Position numbers and translations under genes: made by a program | The notes under the pieces: model-generated | Databases searched by the model: none | The model's input: only the letters and a program-made list of their open reading frames with translations | What the model was told of the DNA's origin: nothing | Shown: positions 1-7,054 of the stretch, piece after piece | How the letters are laid out: each line of letters opens with the position of its first letter | Position numbering within the stretch: the stretch's first letter is position 1 | Assembly (NCBI RefSeq): GCF_003202285.1 | Contig: NZ_MASW01000003.1 | Location: 1 to 64,000 of the forward strand | Length of the DNA: 64,000 nt | Origin: Prauserella muralis | Lineage (GTDB): Bacteria; Actinomycetota; Actinomycetes; Mycobacteriales; Pseudonocardiaceae | Direction of reading: 5' to 3'

Positions 1-284
1 CGCTCGATCGGTTGTTCGCCGCCGGTGAGGTCGACGTAGGCGTCGTTGACGAAGGCCTGGGCGACTTGGACGGGGTCGGGGCCGGTGTTGCGCACGGTGA
101 GCGCGATGAACCCGGGGGTCAGTTCGGTGCGTTCCACGGCGAGCTGCTCGATCGGTGGCCCTTGCCGTTCGGGCAGTGTGCGGCCGCCGAGCATGGCCAA
201 TGCGATGAGCACGATGGCGACGATGGCGAGGGTCGCGATCGTGGGAGCCCACGACCGTAGTGTGGCCATTCGCGGGTTGCTCAT
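1..284 (-). CDS. Membrane protein, partial; probable N-terminus of a ZIP-type metal transporter
   Basis: The gene runs off the left edge; only about 94 residues are visible. They show one hydrophobic segment (about residues 14-31) followed by a short extracytoplasmic beta-type stretch containing VRNTGPDPVQVAQAFVNDAY. I recall this arrangement from actinobacterial ZIP-family metal transporters encoded next to multicopper oxidases, but the transporter core is outside the window, so the name is an inference. The start overlaps the stop of the multicopper oxidase gene (ATGA), which indicates co-transcription and coupled translation, and a role with metals would fit that partner. Confidence 0.5.
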   Translation of the reverse strand, partial: MSNPRMATLRSWAPTIATLAIVAIVLIALAMLGGRTLPERQGPPIEQLAVERTELTPGFIALTVRNTGPDPVQVAQAFVNDAYVDLTGGEQPIE

Positions 285-1300
285 TCGGTGACCTCGAAGA
301 AGCCCATCCAGCCGAGCTCGGCGAACTCGCTCTTGTGCGCGTGGAACATGTACTTGCCGGGATGGGGAAACCGCACCTCGCAGATGCCTCGCTGGCCTTG
401 CGCCTGCATGATCGTGTCGGTGTACTCGGCGGGTTGCAGGCTGGTGCCGGTCGGGTAGTAGTGGAAGAAGTTGCCGTGCAGGTGGAAGCTGTTGATCGGG
501 TCGTACTCCAGTGTGTTCACCAGGTAGATCCGGACCAGCTCATCCCGTTTGACCTGGATGGGCTCGTGCATGTAATGGAACGGGATGCCGTTGACGGCGT
601 AGAGCTGGTTGCCTTCGGCGTCGAAGGTGGTGTTGTAGCCGTGCATCACCATGACCAGCTCGTCGGCGGGCGGGCGGCCTGGCTTCGGGTCGACGATGAA
701 CGTGCCGTACAGGCCGCGAGCGATGTGCTCGGCCAGCGGCCCGACATGGCAGTGATACAGATGCAGCCCGAGCGGCTGGGCATCGAACTCATAAACCACG
801 CTCCGGCCGGGCTCGATGACACCGGGACCGGCCTCGGGAACACCGTCCATCTCCGCCGGATGGATACCGTGGAAATGCATGGTGTGCGGATGGGCGGAGC
901 CGTTGGTGAACCTCACCCGCAGCAGATCGCCCTCCGTGCAGCGCAGCGTCGGGCCTGGGACGCGCGAGTTGAACGTCCACGCGGGGAACCGCACGCCCGG
1001 GGCGACCTCGATCTCCTCGTCGGCGGCGAAGATCTCCCACTCGCGCTGCACCCGGCCGTCTGGGAGCCGGGACACGCGGCCGTAGTCGAAGTCGCGGAGG
1101 ATCTCGGTCGGGTTGAAGCCGTTGGCCCGATGATCGACGGTGCTGGCCTCGCGGAAGGTCGGACCGTTCACGCCGCCGCCGGGCTGTGCGGCTTTCGGCT
1201 CTGGCGCGGCCGCCAACGCGCTCTGGACCCCCGCGGCCGCGCCTGCGGTGCCCGCGAGCATCCCGCCGAGAAGAAACCGCCGCCGCGACGTGGCGCGCAT
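281..1300 (-). CDS. Two-domain multicopper oxidase with Tat signal
   Basis: A 339-residue exported oxidase. A twin-arginine signal (RRRFLLGG, residues 6-13) is followed by two cupredoxin domains. The copper ligands are visible: HTMHFHGIH at 139-147, HCH at 183-185 with H192, HLHG at 273-276 and MFHAH at 318-322. The HCH cluster with its cysteine lies in domain 1, while the domain 2 HAH lacks a cysteine, so the type 1 copper site is in domain 1. Such small oxidases assemble as trimers and oxidise Cu(I) or phenolic substrates with oxygen outside the membrane. The substrate here is not known. It is the first gene of a unit with the probable ZIP transporter. Confidence 0.85.
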   Translation of the reverse strand: MRATSRRRFLLGGMLAGTAGAAAGVQSALAAAPEPKAAQPGGGVNGPTFREASTVDHRANGFNPTEILRDFDYGRVSRLPDGRVQREWEIFAADEEIEVAPGVRFPAWTFNSRVPGPTLRCTEGDLLRVRFTNGSAHPHTMHFHGIHPAEMDGVPEAGPGVIEPGRSVVYEFDAQPLGLHLYHCHVGPLAEHIARGLYGTFIVDPKPGRPPADELVMVMHGYNTTFDAEGNQLYAVNGIPFHYMHEPIQVKRDELVRIYLVNTLEYDPINSFHLHGNFFHYYPTGTSLQPAEYTDTIMQAQGQRGICEVRFPHPGKYMFHAHKSEFAELGWMGFFEVTE

Positions 1301-1387
1301 CAGCTACTCCTGCCATCTGACACCGGCCCACCAGCTCTCTTCGTAAGGGAGAATCCTCAATTTCGGCCAGCCTAACTTATGCGTATG

Positions 1388-1406
1388 CCCCTCCGAATAC
1401 AAGGGG
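1388..1406. promoter_or_regulatory. Inverted repeat CCCCT-N9-AGGGG in divergent promoter region
   Basis: A five-base inverted repeat with a nine-base spacer lies between the divergent multicopper oxidase and DUF3105 genes. G/C-rich arms of this kind occur in CueR- and CsoR-type copper operators, but it matches neither consensus well, so a regulatory role is only a possibility. Confidence 0.25.
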
Positions 1407-1437
1407 AGGCAGGTGACGTCGAGCGGTCGCGCGCTTC

Positions 1438-1454
1438 TACTATCGAGACTCGTA
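1438..1454. promoter_or_regulatory. BlaI-type dyad, site 1 (TACTA-N7-TCGTA)
   Basis: The 17-base element TACTATCGAGACTCGTA lies 36 bases before the DUF3105 start and in the divergent promoter region of the multicopper oxidase. Its half-sites and 7-base spacer match the other 14 elements in the island, with one altered right half (TCGTA, as at 23441 and 33768). Confidence 0.55.
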
Positions 1455-1489
1455 CTATGACGTCCAGGTGTCAGAGGGTTGGGGCAGGT

Positions 1490-2224
1490 ATGACGAGTGG
1501 TCGTAAGGCGAGGGCCAGCCGGCAAGGCTCCGCGGTGGTGACGTACAAGCCGAAACCGTGGGGCACCATAGCGGCGGCCATCGCCATTCTTGCACTGGCC
1601 GGGGTCGTGTTCGGCTATGCCATGATCAAGCTGTCGGCCAAGAACGAGCGGGTGGAAGCGCTCGCTGCCTGGAGGCCGTCGGAGGACAATCAGGATCCCT
1701 CCACGAAGATCGCCGGCGTAGTCACGAAGGACTATTCGAGCCGCGACCACATCAAGGTCACCCAGCGGGTCGCCTACGACCGGAATCCGGCGTTCGGCGG
1801 CGCCCACGACGGAGTGTGGGCGGAATGCACGGGCACGGTGTACTCGACGCCTGTGCGTACCGAGAACATCGTGCATTCCCTCGAGCACGGCGCGGTGTGG
1901 GTTGCCTACAACCCGGACAGCGTCGCCGGAGCCGACCTGGACGCGCTGAAGCAGAAGGTGTCCGGGCGGCAGTACACAATGCTGTCGCCCCACCCCGGCC
2001 TGGACGAGGCCGTCTCGCTCCAGGCGTGGGGCCGCCAGTTGAAGGTGGGCGGCGTCCGCGACGCCCGCATCGAGCAGTTCATTCAGGCGCTCGCCGGCAA
2101 TCGCTACACCGCTCCCGAACCGGGGGCCACCTGCCAGGCCGCGCCTGGCCAGTTCGACGTCGGCAATCCGCCGGCCTTCGACCCGGCGCCGCCTGGACCT
2201 GATGCCGTGCCGGTCAATGGGTGA
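1490..2224 (+). CDS. DUF3105 membrane-anchored protein
   Basis: A protein of about 244 residues with one N-terminal transmembrane segment (about 23-43) and an extracytoplasmic DUF3105 domain containing the motif NIVHSLEHGAVWVAYNP. DUF3105 proteins often sit beside copper oxidases in actinobacteria, but their biochemical role is not established. I chose the ATG at 1490 because MTSGRKAR gives a short basic head before the membrane segment and a purine-rich site precedes it; an upstream ATG at 1379 would read through the dyad region. The gene converges on crgA with a one-base gap. Confidence 0.7.
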   Translation: MTSGRKARASRQGSAVVTYKPKPWGTIAAAIAILALAGVVFGYAMIKLSAKNERVEALAAWRPSEDNQDPSTKIAGVVTKDYSSRDHIKVTQRVAYDRNPAFGGAHDGVWAECTGTVYSTPVRTENIVHSLEHGAVWVAYNPDSVAGADLDALKQKVSGRQYTMLSPHPGLDEAVSLQAWGRQLKVGGVRDARIEQFIQALAGNRYTAPEPGATCQAAPGQFDVGNPPAFDPAPPGPDAVPVNG

Positions 2225-2225
2225 G

Positions 2226-2492
2226 CTACCGCCAGCGCAACGTCATCAGTAGCCCCGTGACACCGAAGACGAAGGCGACAACGAAGTTCCAGTTGCTGAG
2301 CTCGAACATGAACTCGATTTCGTCACCGGCGATGTAGAACACGGCCATCCAGCCGAGCCCGAGCAGCATCAGGCCGAACATGACCCCCTTGTAGATAGGG
2401 TGGGATGGCCCGGCCGCGCGCGGTTTGACAGGCGTGCGGCGATTCGGCGGCGGGGTGTATGCGGCCTTCTTGCGAGTCCTCGACTTGGGCAT
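2226..2492 (-). CDS. crgA: CrgA-like cell division inhibitor protein
   Basis: An 88-residue protein with the CrgA layout: a basic N-terminus beginning MPKSRTRKK, two transmembrane segments (about 36-54 and 68-84) and the terminal LLMTLRWR typical of the family. CrgA interacts with FtsZ, FtsI and FtsQ at the actinobacterial septum. Most actinobacteria carry crgA near the chromosomal origin with pknB and pbpA, so a copy in a redox/metal operon is unusual and may be a paralogue. It has a good ribosome-binding site (GAGGAG, spacing 6) that overlaps the ruined end of the preceding DUF2231 gene. Confidence 0.85.
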   Translation of the reverse strand: MPKSRTRKKAAYTPPPNRRTPVKPRAAGPSHPIYKGVMFGLMLLGLGWMAVFYIAGDEIEFMFELSNWNFVVAFVFGVTGLLMTLRWR

Positions 2493-2494
2493 GT

Positions 2495-2865
2495 TTACTC
2501 CTCGCGTGTCTCGTGATGCGGCCGATCCGAGGATGTGAAGGCGACCGCGTGACGATGCGCGAGTGAGCCGCCGGTGAGGGCGGGCCGTACACCAGGATCG
2601 CGGTCATGACTAGACCGAAGTGGACCATCGCCACCGACTGCGCCTTCGTGTTCGAGGGAATAGGAAGGACATCGATGAGCCCGGAGATACTCGCGATGAT
2701 CGCGCCCGCCAGCCCAATGCCGATCAACCAGTACGCGCCCCTCACCAGGAAACCGGGCTCGGCCGCGAACCGAGATGCGATGTCGAACACGAGGCTGGCC
2801 ACCCAGCAGCCGATCGGCACGTTGACCAGGAGGGGATGCAACCGAAGCCGCGACCGCGCCGTCAT
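2495..2865 (-). pseudogene. DUF2231 membrane protein gene with internal deletion and frame change
   Basis: The start ATG overlaps the stop of the thioredoxin-like gene (ATGA). The first 75 residues read as normal DUF2231: LHPLLVNVPIGCWVASLVFD, then a second membrane segment and SVAMVHFGLVMTAILVY. The family's closing motif (usually GGxLxYRHGV) is present only in another frame, as LTGGSLAHRHAVAF, ending at a TAA just before crgA. The segments between (transmembrane 3 and part of 4) are missing. The original frame would instead read about 170 bases into crgA. This looks like an internal deletion that broke the frame; a sequencing error alone would not explain the missing segments. Confidence 0.65.
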
Positions 2866-3524
2866 GGGGATTCCCCCAGCATGCGATCGACCGCGCCCTG
2901 CACCTCGTCCGCGCTGCGGAAGACGAGGGGGTCGGTGATGCGCTCCACGGAGCCGTCCGGCCGCACGAGGTAGTTGACGGGCAGCACCGGAGGAACCCGC
3001 AGGGCCTTCAGCACGGCCTCGTTGCCGTCGTAGAGGGAGGGATAGGTGACGCCGAGTTCGGCCATGAACTCCAGCCCAGCCGAGGCCTGCTCCTTCACGT
3101 TGACGCCGAGCACCGGGATCGAGCCAGGGCGCGCGGCGTAGCTGGCGAGGACGGGCATCTCCTCGCGGCAGGGCACGCACCAGGAGGCCCAGAAGTTGAG
3201 CAGTGTCGGCTTTCCGGCGAGGGTTGTACCGAGGTCGACCATGCCCGGCGTGCCGAGGCAGGGGGCGCTGACACCGGCCAGCGGACCTCGTGGCGCGGGC
3301 GCGTCGGGGGAGGGGCTCGGGCAGGGCCGCATGGCAGCGCGCTCCCGCAGTGGGGCGAGTGCGGCATCCTCCTCCGGTGGACCGGCTGCGGGCAGCGAGG
3401 AGAGGGTGTTCAAGTCGACGGGCCCGCCATCCGTGTCCTCGTTGCCACCCCGTGGCCAGAGCGCGATGATGCCCGCCACGGCCAGGATTACCACGACGAT
3501 GGTCCACCGTCCGGCACTCGTCAT
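2862..3524 (-). CDS. TlpA/ResA-like membrane-anchored thioredoxin
   Basis: A 220-residue protein with an N-terminal membrane anchor (about 7-24), a linker rich in Pro and Ala with two extra cysteines (C68 and C89), and a thioredoxin fold with the active site NFWASWCVPC (C116, C119). The fold continues through VLGVNVKEQ and VPPVLPVNYLV, which includes the cis-proline position. TlpA-type proteins pass electrons from CcdA to extracytoplasmic disulfides, such as apocytochrome c or copper-binding proteins. It lies directly downstream of ccdA with a dyad in the 36-base gap, and upstream of the DUF2231 remnant and crgA. Confidence 0.85.
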   Translation of the reverse strand: MTSAGRWTIVVVILAVAGIIALWPRGGNEDTDGGPVDLNTLSSLPAAGPPEEDAALAPLRERAAMRPCPSPSPDAPAPRGPLAGVSAPCLGTPGMVDLGTTLAGKPTLLNFWASWCVPCREEMPVLASYAARPGSIPVLGVNVKEQASAGLEFMAELGVTYPSLYDGNEAVLKALRVPPVLPVNYLVRPDGSVERITDPLVFRSADEVQGAVDRMLGESP

Positions 3525-3540
3525 CCGCCACCTCCATGTC

Positions 3541-3557
3541 TACTAACAATGATAGTA
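3541..3557. promoter_or_regulatory. BlaI-type dyad, site 2 (TACTA-N7-TAGTA)
   Basis: TACTAACAATGATAGTA, with flanking C and G that extend the arms to 6 bases (CTACTA/TAGTAG). It lies between the end of ccdA and the start of the TlpA-like gene, 17 bases before that start, so it can control the downstream genes separately from ccdA. Confidence 0.75.
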
Positions 3558-3560
3558 GAC

Positions 3561-4334
3561 TCAGATCGGTGGCCAGCCGAGGCGGGCGTAGAATGCGAGC
3601 ATCCTGCTCATCAGCGCGGTCCAGCCTCCGGTGAGCACGGCGACGCCCATCGTGACGAGCAGCAGCCCGCCCACGATTTCGATCCGGCGTGCGTGCCGGC
3701 GCAGCCAGCCGAAGCCGGTCCCGCCGCGGGCGAGCCCGGAGGCCAGCAGCAGGAACGGCAGGCCGAGGCCGAGCGAGTAGGCCAGCAGGAGCAGCGCTCC
3801 GCGGCTCACGGTGGCGGTACTCGCGGCGGTGGCCAGAATCGACGCGAGCACCGGTCCCACGCATGGAGTCCAGCCGAACGCGAACGCCGCGCCCAGCGGC
3901 AGGGCTCCGCCCGGGCCGCGCCCGAAGCGGGTGAGGTCGAACCGAAATTGGCGATGCAGCAACGGGATCTTGATCAGGCCGGTTGTCGCCAGGCCCATGA
4001 CGATGATCAATGTCCCGCCGACGATGTTGATCACGCGCAGATTGCTGGCGAGCAGGAAGCCGAGAGCCGACGAGGTCGCGCCCAGGGTGGTGAACACCGC
4101 GGAGAACCCGGCGACGAACAGCCCCGCACCCGCCAGCGTTCTACGGCGCTCCCGCACGGGCAGCCGCTCGCCGACGGGCGCGCGGCGAGAGAGTCCGGAG
4201 ACGTACGAGACGTAACCGGGCAACAGCGGAAGCGTGCAGGGCGAGGTGAACGAGACGAGCCCGGCAACCAGTGCCAGCGACACCAGTGCGAAGAGCTCCA
4301 CGCGCCTCGACCTCCGTTTCGCCGCTGCTGTCAA
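3561..4334 (-). CDS. ccdA: CcdA-type thiol-disulfide membrane reductase
   Basis: A 257-residue protein with six predicted membrane segments. It has the paired redox motifs of the family: SFTSPCTLPLLPGYVSYVSG near residue 33 and FGWTPCVGPVLAS near residue 155. CcdA carries electrons from cytoplasmic thioredoxin to periplasmic-side TlpA/CcmG proteins. It is divergent from the ccm operon with a dyad between them, and precedes a TlpA-like gene, so it probably supplies reductant for heme attachment. This is the first of three CcdA-like proteins in the window. Confidence 0.88.
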   Translation of the reverse strand: MTAAAKRRSRRVELFALVSLALVAGLVSFTSPCTLPLLPGYVSYVSGLSRRAPVGERLPVRERRRTLAGAGLFVAGFSAVFTTLGATSSALGFLLASNLRVINIVGGTLIIVMGLATTGLIKIPLLHRQFRFDLTRFGRGPGGALPLGAAFAFGWTPCVGPVLASILATAASTATVSRGALLLLAYSLGLGLPFLLLASGLARGGTGFGWLRRHARRIEIVGGLLLVTMGVAVLTGGWTALMSRMLAFYARLGWPPI

Positions 4335-4369
4335 CCCCCTTGCGGGGTGGTCGGCCTCAACCCGTAACC

Positions 4370-4386
4370 TACGATCATAGATAGTA
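4370..4386. promoter_or_regulatory. BlaI-type dyad, site 3 (TACGA-N7-TAGTA)
   Basis: TACGATCATAGATAGTA lies between ccdA (minus) and ccmA (plus), 35 and 37 bases from the two starts. One base of the left half differs from TACTA; the same variant recurs at 27816. A single dyad here could repress both divergent units. Confidence 0.65.
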
Positions 4387-4423
4387 ATCAGCTTGCGCGT
4401 GAGCGCGTGTCCGGAGTCCGACT

Positions 4424-5104
4424 ATGCCGAGCACAGTGTCCGATAACGACAACGTCGTGACGTTGGTGGACGTCGCGGTCGACGTCGAGCGAGTCTCCGT
4501 GCTGCGCGGCCTGGACCTGACGATCGCGGCGGGGGAGTCCATCGGCGTCGTGGGGGCGAACGGCTCGGGCAAGAGCACGCTGTTGCGGGTGCTGGCGACG
4601 TTGCTGCCGCTGGCGGGTGGGTACGGCCGGGTTCTGGGCGCCGAGCTGGGCACCGACGAGTGTTTCGCGGTGCGCCCGGGCATCGCGCTGGTCGGGCACG
4701 CACCGGCACTGTATCCGCGGCTGACGCTGGGGGAGAACCTGCGCTTTTTGGCCAGGCTGACGGGGCGCCGCGAGCGGGCCGCCGACGAGGCGCTCGAGGC
4801 GGTCGGCCTGGCGCGGGCCGTCGACCGGCGCGCCGAGGTGTGCTCACAAGGAATGCTGCGACGCGCGGAACTGGCCCGGGTCCTGCTCAGCCAGCCCCGG
4901 TTGCTGCTGCTGGACGAGGCACACGCGGGCCTGGACAAGGCGTCGATCAGCCTGGTCGAAGCCGTCGTGGAGCGAGTCCGTGACGGTGCCGGCGCGAGCG
5001 TGGTGGTCTCGCACGACCAGCCAAGGCTCCGCGGCGTGGCGGATCGGTTGGTCGAGATCAGCGGTGGACAGGCTCTCCTCGCGGGCGAGGAGGTGCCGGC
5101 ATGA
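4424..5104 (+). CDS. ccmA: CcmA, ATPase of the heme-handling ABC complex
   Basis: A 226-residue ABC ATPase. It has Walker A GANGSGKS (44-51), a CcmA-type signature CSQGMLRRAELAR near 140, Walker B LLLLDEA near 162 and the H-loop VVSHD near 193. In System I cytochrome c maturation, CcmAB uses ATP to release heme-loaded CcmE from CcmC. It is the first gene of an unbroken operon in which almost every junction overlaps; the stop overlaps the ccmB start (ATGA). Confidence 0.88.
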   Translation: MPSTVSDNDNVVTLVDVAVDVERVSVLRGLDLTIAAGESIGVVGANGSGKSTLLRVLATLLPLAGGYGRVLGAELGTDECFAVRPGIALVGHAPALYPRLTLGENLRFLARLTGRRERAADEALEAVGLARAVDRRAEVCSQGMLRRAELARVLLSQPRLLLLDEAHAGLDKASISLVEAVVERVRDGAGASVVVSHDQPRLRGVADRLVEISGGQALLAGEEVPA

Positions 5105-5790
5105 CGCATGCGCTGTCCGCGGCACCTGGCCCGGTCCGGCAGTGTGTGGAGCTGGCGCGCAAAGATCTGCGGCTGGAGTTGCGCGCGGGTGAGGCGTTGT
5201 TGGTAACGGCCCCCTTCGGGGCGGTGGCGTTGCTGCTCGTGCCGCTGGCGGTCGGCAGCGACACGCCCCTGCTGCGGCAGGTCGGGCCGGGCCTGTACTG
5301 GGTGGTGGTGCTGCTGTTCGGGGTGCTGGTCGCGCTGCGGCAGAGCGCGGTTGACGACCCGGCTCAACTCGCGGTGCTGCGGTTGTGCGGCGTGCACCCG
5401 GCGGTCCGGCTGGCCGGGCGGGCGGCGGCGAACACGGTGCTGTTGCTGGCGTTCGAACTGCTGCTCGCGCCGGTCGCGGTGGTGCTCTACGACCCGGACC
5501 TCTCCGGCTGGCCCTGGCTGCCGCTCCTGCTCCCGCTCGTGGCGGTCGGCTTGGCGGTGCTGGGCACGCTGGCCGGTGCGCTCGCGCACGGGCTCGCGGG
5601 GCGGACCACTCTCGGGTCGTTGCTTGTGGTGCCCGTGGCGGCGCCACTCGTGGTGGGCGCGACGCAAACGATGGACGCCGCGCGTTATGGCCGTCAGCCG
5701 TGGGCATGGTTGCTGCTCGTCCTGACGGTCGACCTGCTGGTCACGGTGGCCCTGGGGCTGGCCGCGCGGCAATTGGAGGAGTCGGCATGA
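5101..5790 (+). CDS. ccmB: CcmB, membrane subunit of the heme-handling ABC complex
   Basis: A 229-residue protein with about six hydrophobic segments, of usual CcmB length. A cytoplasmic N-terminus (VELARKDLRLELRAGEALL) matches the family's conserved start. It forms the CcmA2B2 complex needed to release holo-CcmE. The start overlaps ccmA and the end overlaps ccmC, both as ATGA. Confidence 0.85.
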   Translation: MTHALSAAPGPVRQCVELARKDLRLELRAGEALLVTAPFGAVALLLVPLAVGSDTPLLRQVGPGLYWVVVLLFGVLVALRQSAVDDPAQLAVLRLCGVHPAVRLAGRAAANTVLLLAFELLLAPVAVVLYDPDLSGWPWLPLLLPLVAVGLAVLGTLAGALAHGLAGRTTLGSLLVVPVAAPLVVGATQTMDAARYGRQPWAWLLLVLTVDLLVTVALGLAARQLEESA

Positions 5791-6512
5791 GCCGGATCTT
5801 GTTCGGACGTCGCCTGACCATCGCGGTCGCCGTGGCGCTCTCGGCGGGGCTGGTCGCGGCCATGCTTGCCCCACCCGATCGGGTTCAGGGCAACCTGCAA
5901 CGCCTGATGTACATCCACGTTCCGGCGGCATGGCTGGCCTACCTGAGTTTCGCGGTCACCCTGGGCAGCAGCGTCGCCTGGCTGTGGCGGCGCCAGATGC
6001 GCTACGACCGGGTTGCCGCGGCCAGCGCCGAGGTGGGCGTGTTCTTCACCGGTCTGGCTATTGCGCTCGGGTCGATCTGGGGCAAGCCGACCTGGGGTGT
6101 GTGGTGGACGTGGGACCCGCGGGTTGTCACTACTGCGGTGATGTTCTTCGTCTACCTCGGGTACCTCGCATTGCGGCGCGCCACCCTCGATCCCACGGCA
6201 CGGGCCCGGCGCTCGGCGGTGTTCGGTGTGGTGGCGTTCGTTCAGGTGCCGATTGTGCACATGTCCGTGGTGTGGTGGCGGGCGTTGCACCAGCCGCCGA
6301 CGGTCCTCAAGCCCGGCGATCCCAGCATCGATCACGTGATGCTCGCGACCCTGCTGCTCAACGTGCTGGCATTCACGCTGCTGTACCTGCTCCTGTTGCG
6401 GGCGCGGACGAGGCTGGCGGCCGTCGAGGAGGAACTGGAGACGGCGCCGCTTGGCGAAGGGCAGGAGTTGGCCGGGAGCGCCGTGCTGGCTCCCCGTCTG
6501 GAGAGGTCGTAG
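5787..6512 (+). CDS. ccmC: CcmC, heme-loading protein for CcmE
   Basis: A 241-residue protein with six membrane segments and the tryptophan-rich heme-handling motif WGVWWTWDPRVV (about residues 107-118). Candidate flanking heme-ligand histidines occur in YIHVPAAW and VPIVHMSVVWW. CcmC attaches heme to CcmE on the outer face of the membrane. The start is set by the ATGA overlap with ccmB, and the membrane topology is complete from there. The C-terminal tail after the last membrane segment is longer than in proteobacterial homologues. Confidence 0.88.
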   Translation: MSRILFGRRLTIAVAVALSAGLVAAMLAPPDRVQGNLQRLMYIHVPAAWLAYLSFAVTLGSSVAWLWRRQMRYDRVAAASAEVGVFFTGLAIALGSIWGKPTWGVWWTWDPRVVTTAVMFFVYLGYLALRRATLDPTARARRSAVFGVVAFVQVPIVHMSVVWWRALHQPPTVLKPGDPSIDHVMLATLLLNVLAFTLLYLLLLRARTRLAAVEEELETAPLGEGQELAGSAVLAPRLERS

Positions 6513-6518
6513 ACGCCG

Positions 6519-6641
6519 ATGTCCCAATGGTCATGGGTTCTGCTCGGGTACGGCGTCGCCCTCGTGGCGATCGCCGGGTACGTGGCGTCGCTGGTCCGCC
6601 GGTGGGTGCGGGTTCGGCGCCGGGCGGGGGAGCGGCCGTGA
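6519..6641 (+). CDS. ccmD: CcmD-like small membrane protein
   Basis: A 40-residue open frame beginning MSQWSWVLLGYGVALVAIAG. It has one membrane segment and then a basic tail (RRWVRVRRRAGERP), the known shape of CcmD. It lies between ccmC and ccmE, the standard position, and its TGA overlaps the GTG start of ccmE. CcmD stabilises the CcmC-heme-CcmE intermediate and helps release CcmE. Sequence conservation in this family is low, so position and topology carry the call. Confidence 0.75.
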   Translation: MSQWSWVLLGYGVALVAIAGYVASLVRRWVRVRRRAGERP

Positions 6642-7054
6642 AGCGGTACCGGCTATTGGCGTTCTCCGGTGTCGGCGTGGTGGCGATCCTGGCCGGGGTG
6701 CTGTTCTTCGGCAACCTCAACGACAACCTCGTGTACTACCTGACACCGCAGGAGGCCCTTGACCAGCGGGCAGATTTCCCCGACGGCAGGCGTTTCCAAC
6801 TCGGCGGATTCGTCGAGAAGGACACCGTGGTCCGCACGCAGGATGGGCTGCGGTTCGTGGTCGCCTCCGGCACCGAGCCCGGCAGCCCCTCGGTCACGGT
6901 GGAACATCATGGCGCGCCGGCGCAGCTGTTTCAGGCGGGAATCGGTGTGGTGCTGGAGGGTTCCTGGCAAGGCGGCGAGTTCGTCTCCGACACGATGAAG
7001 GTCAAGCACGACGAGAACTACCAGCCGCCGGACTCCGGAGGCGATACCCCATGA
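6638..7054 (+). CDS. ccmE: CcmE, periplasmic-side heme chaperone
   Basis: A 138-residue protein starting at GTG (overlap GTGA with ccmD). One N-terminal membrane anchor precedes the OB-fold domain with YYLTPQEAL and FQLGGFVEKDTVVR, which are characteristic of CcmE. The covalent heme site is KHDENY, with H123-124 region histidine and the tyrosine four residues on. It is therefore the histidine type rather than the cysteine type (CcmE*) of some other bacteria and archaea. Stop overlaps ccmF (ATGA). Confidence 0.88.
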   Translation: MKRYRLLAFSGVGVVAILAGVLFFGNLNDNLVYYLTPQEALDQRADFPDGRRFQLGGFVEKDTVVRTQDGLRFVVASGTEPGSPSVTVEHHGAPAQLFQAGIGVVLEGSWQGGEFVSDTMKVKHDENYQPPDSGGDTP

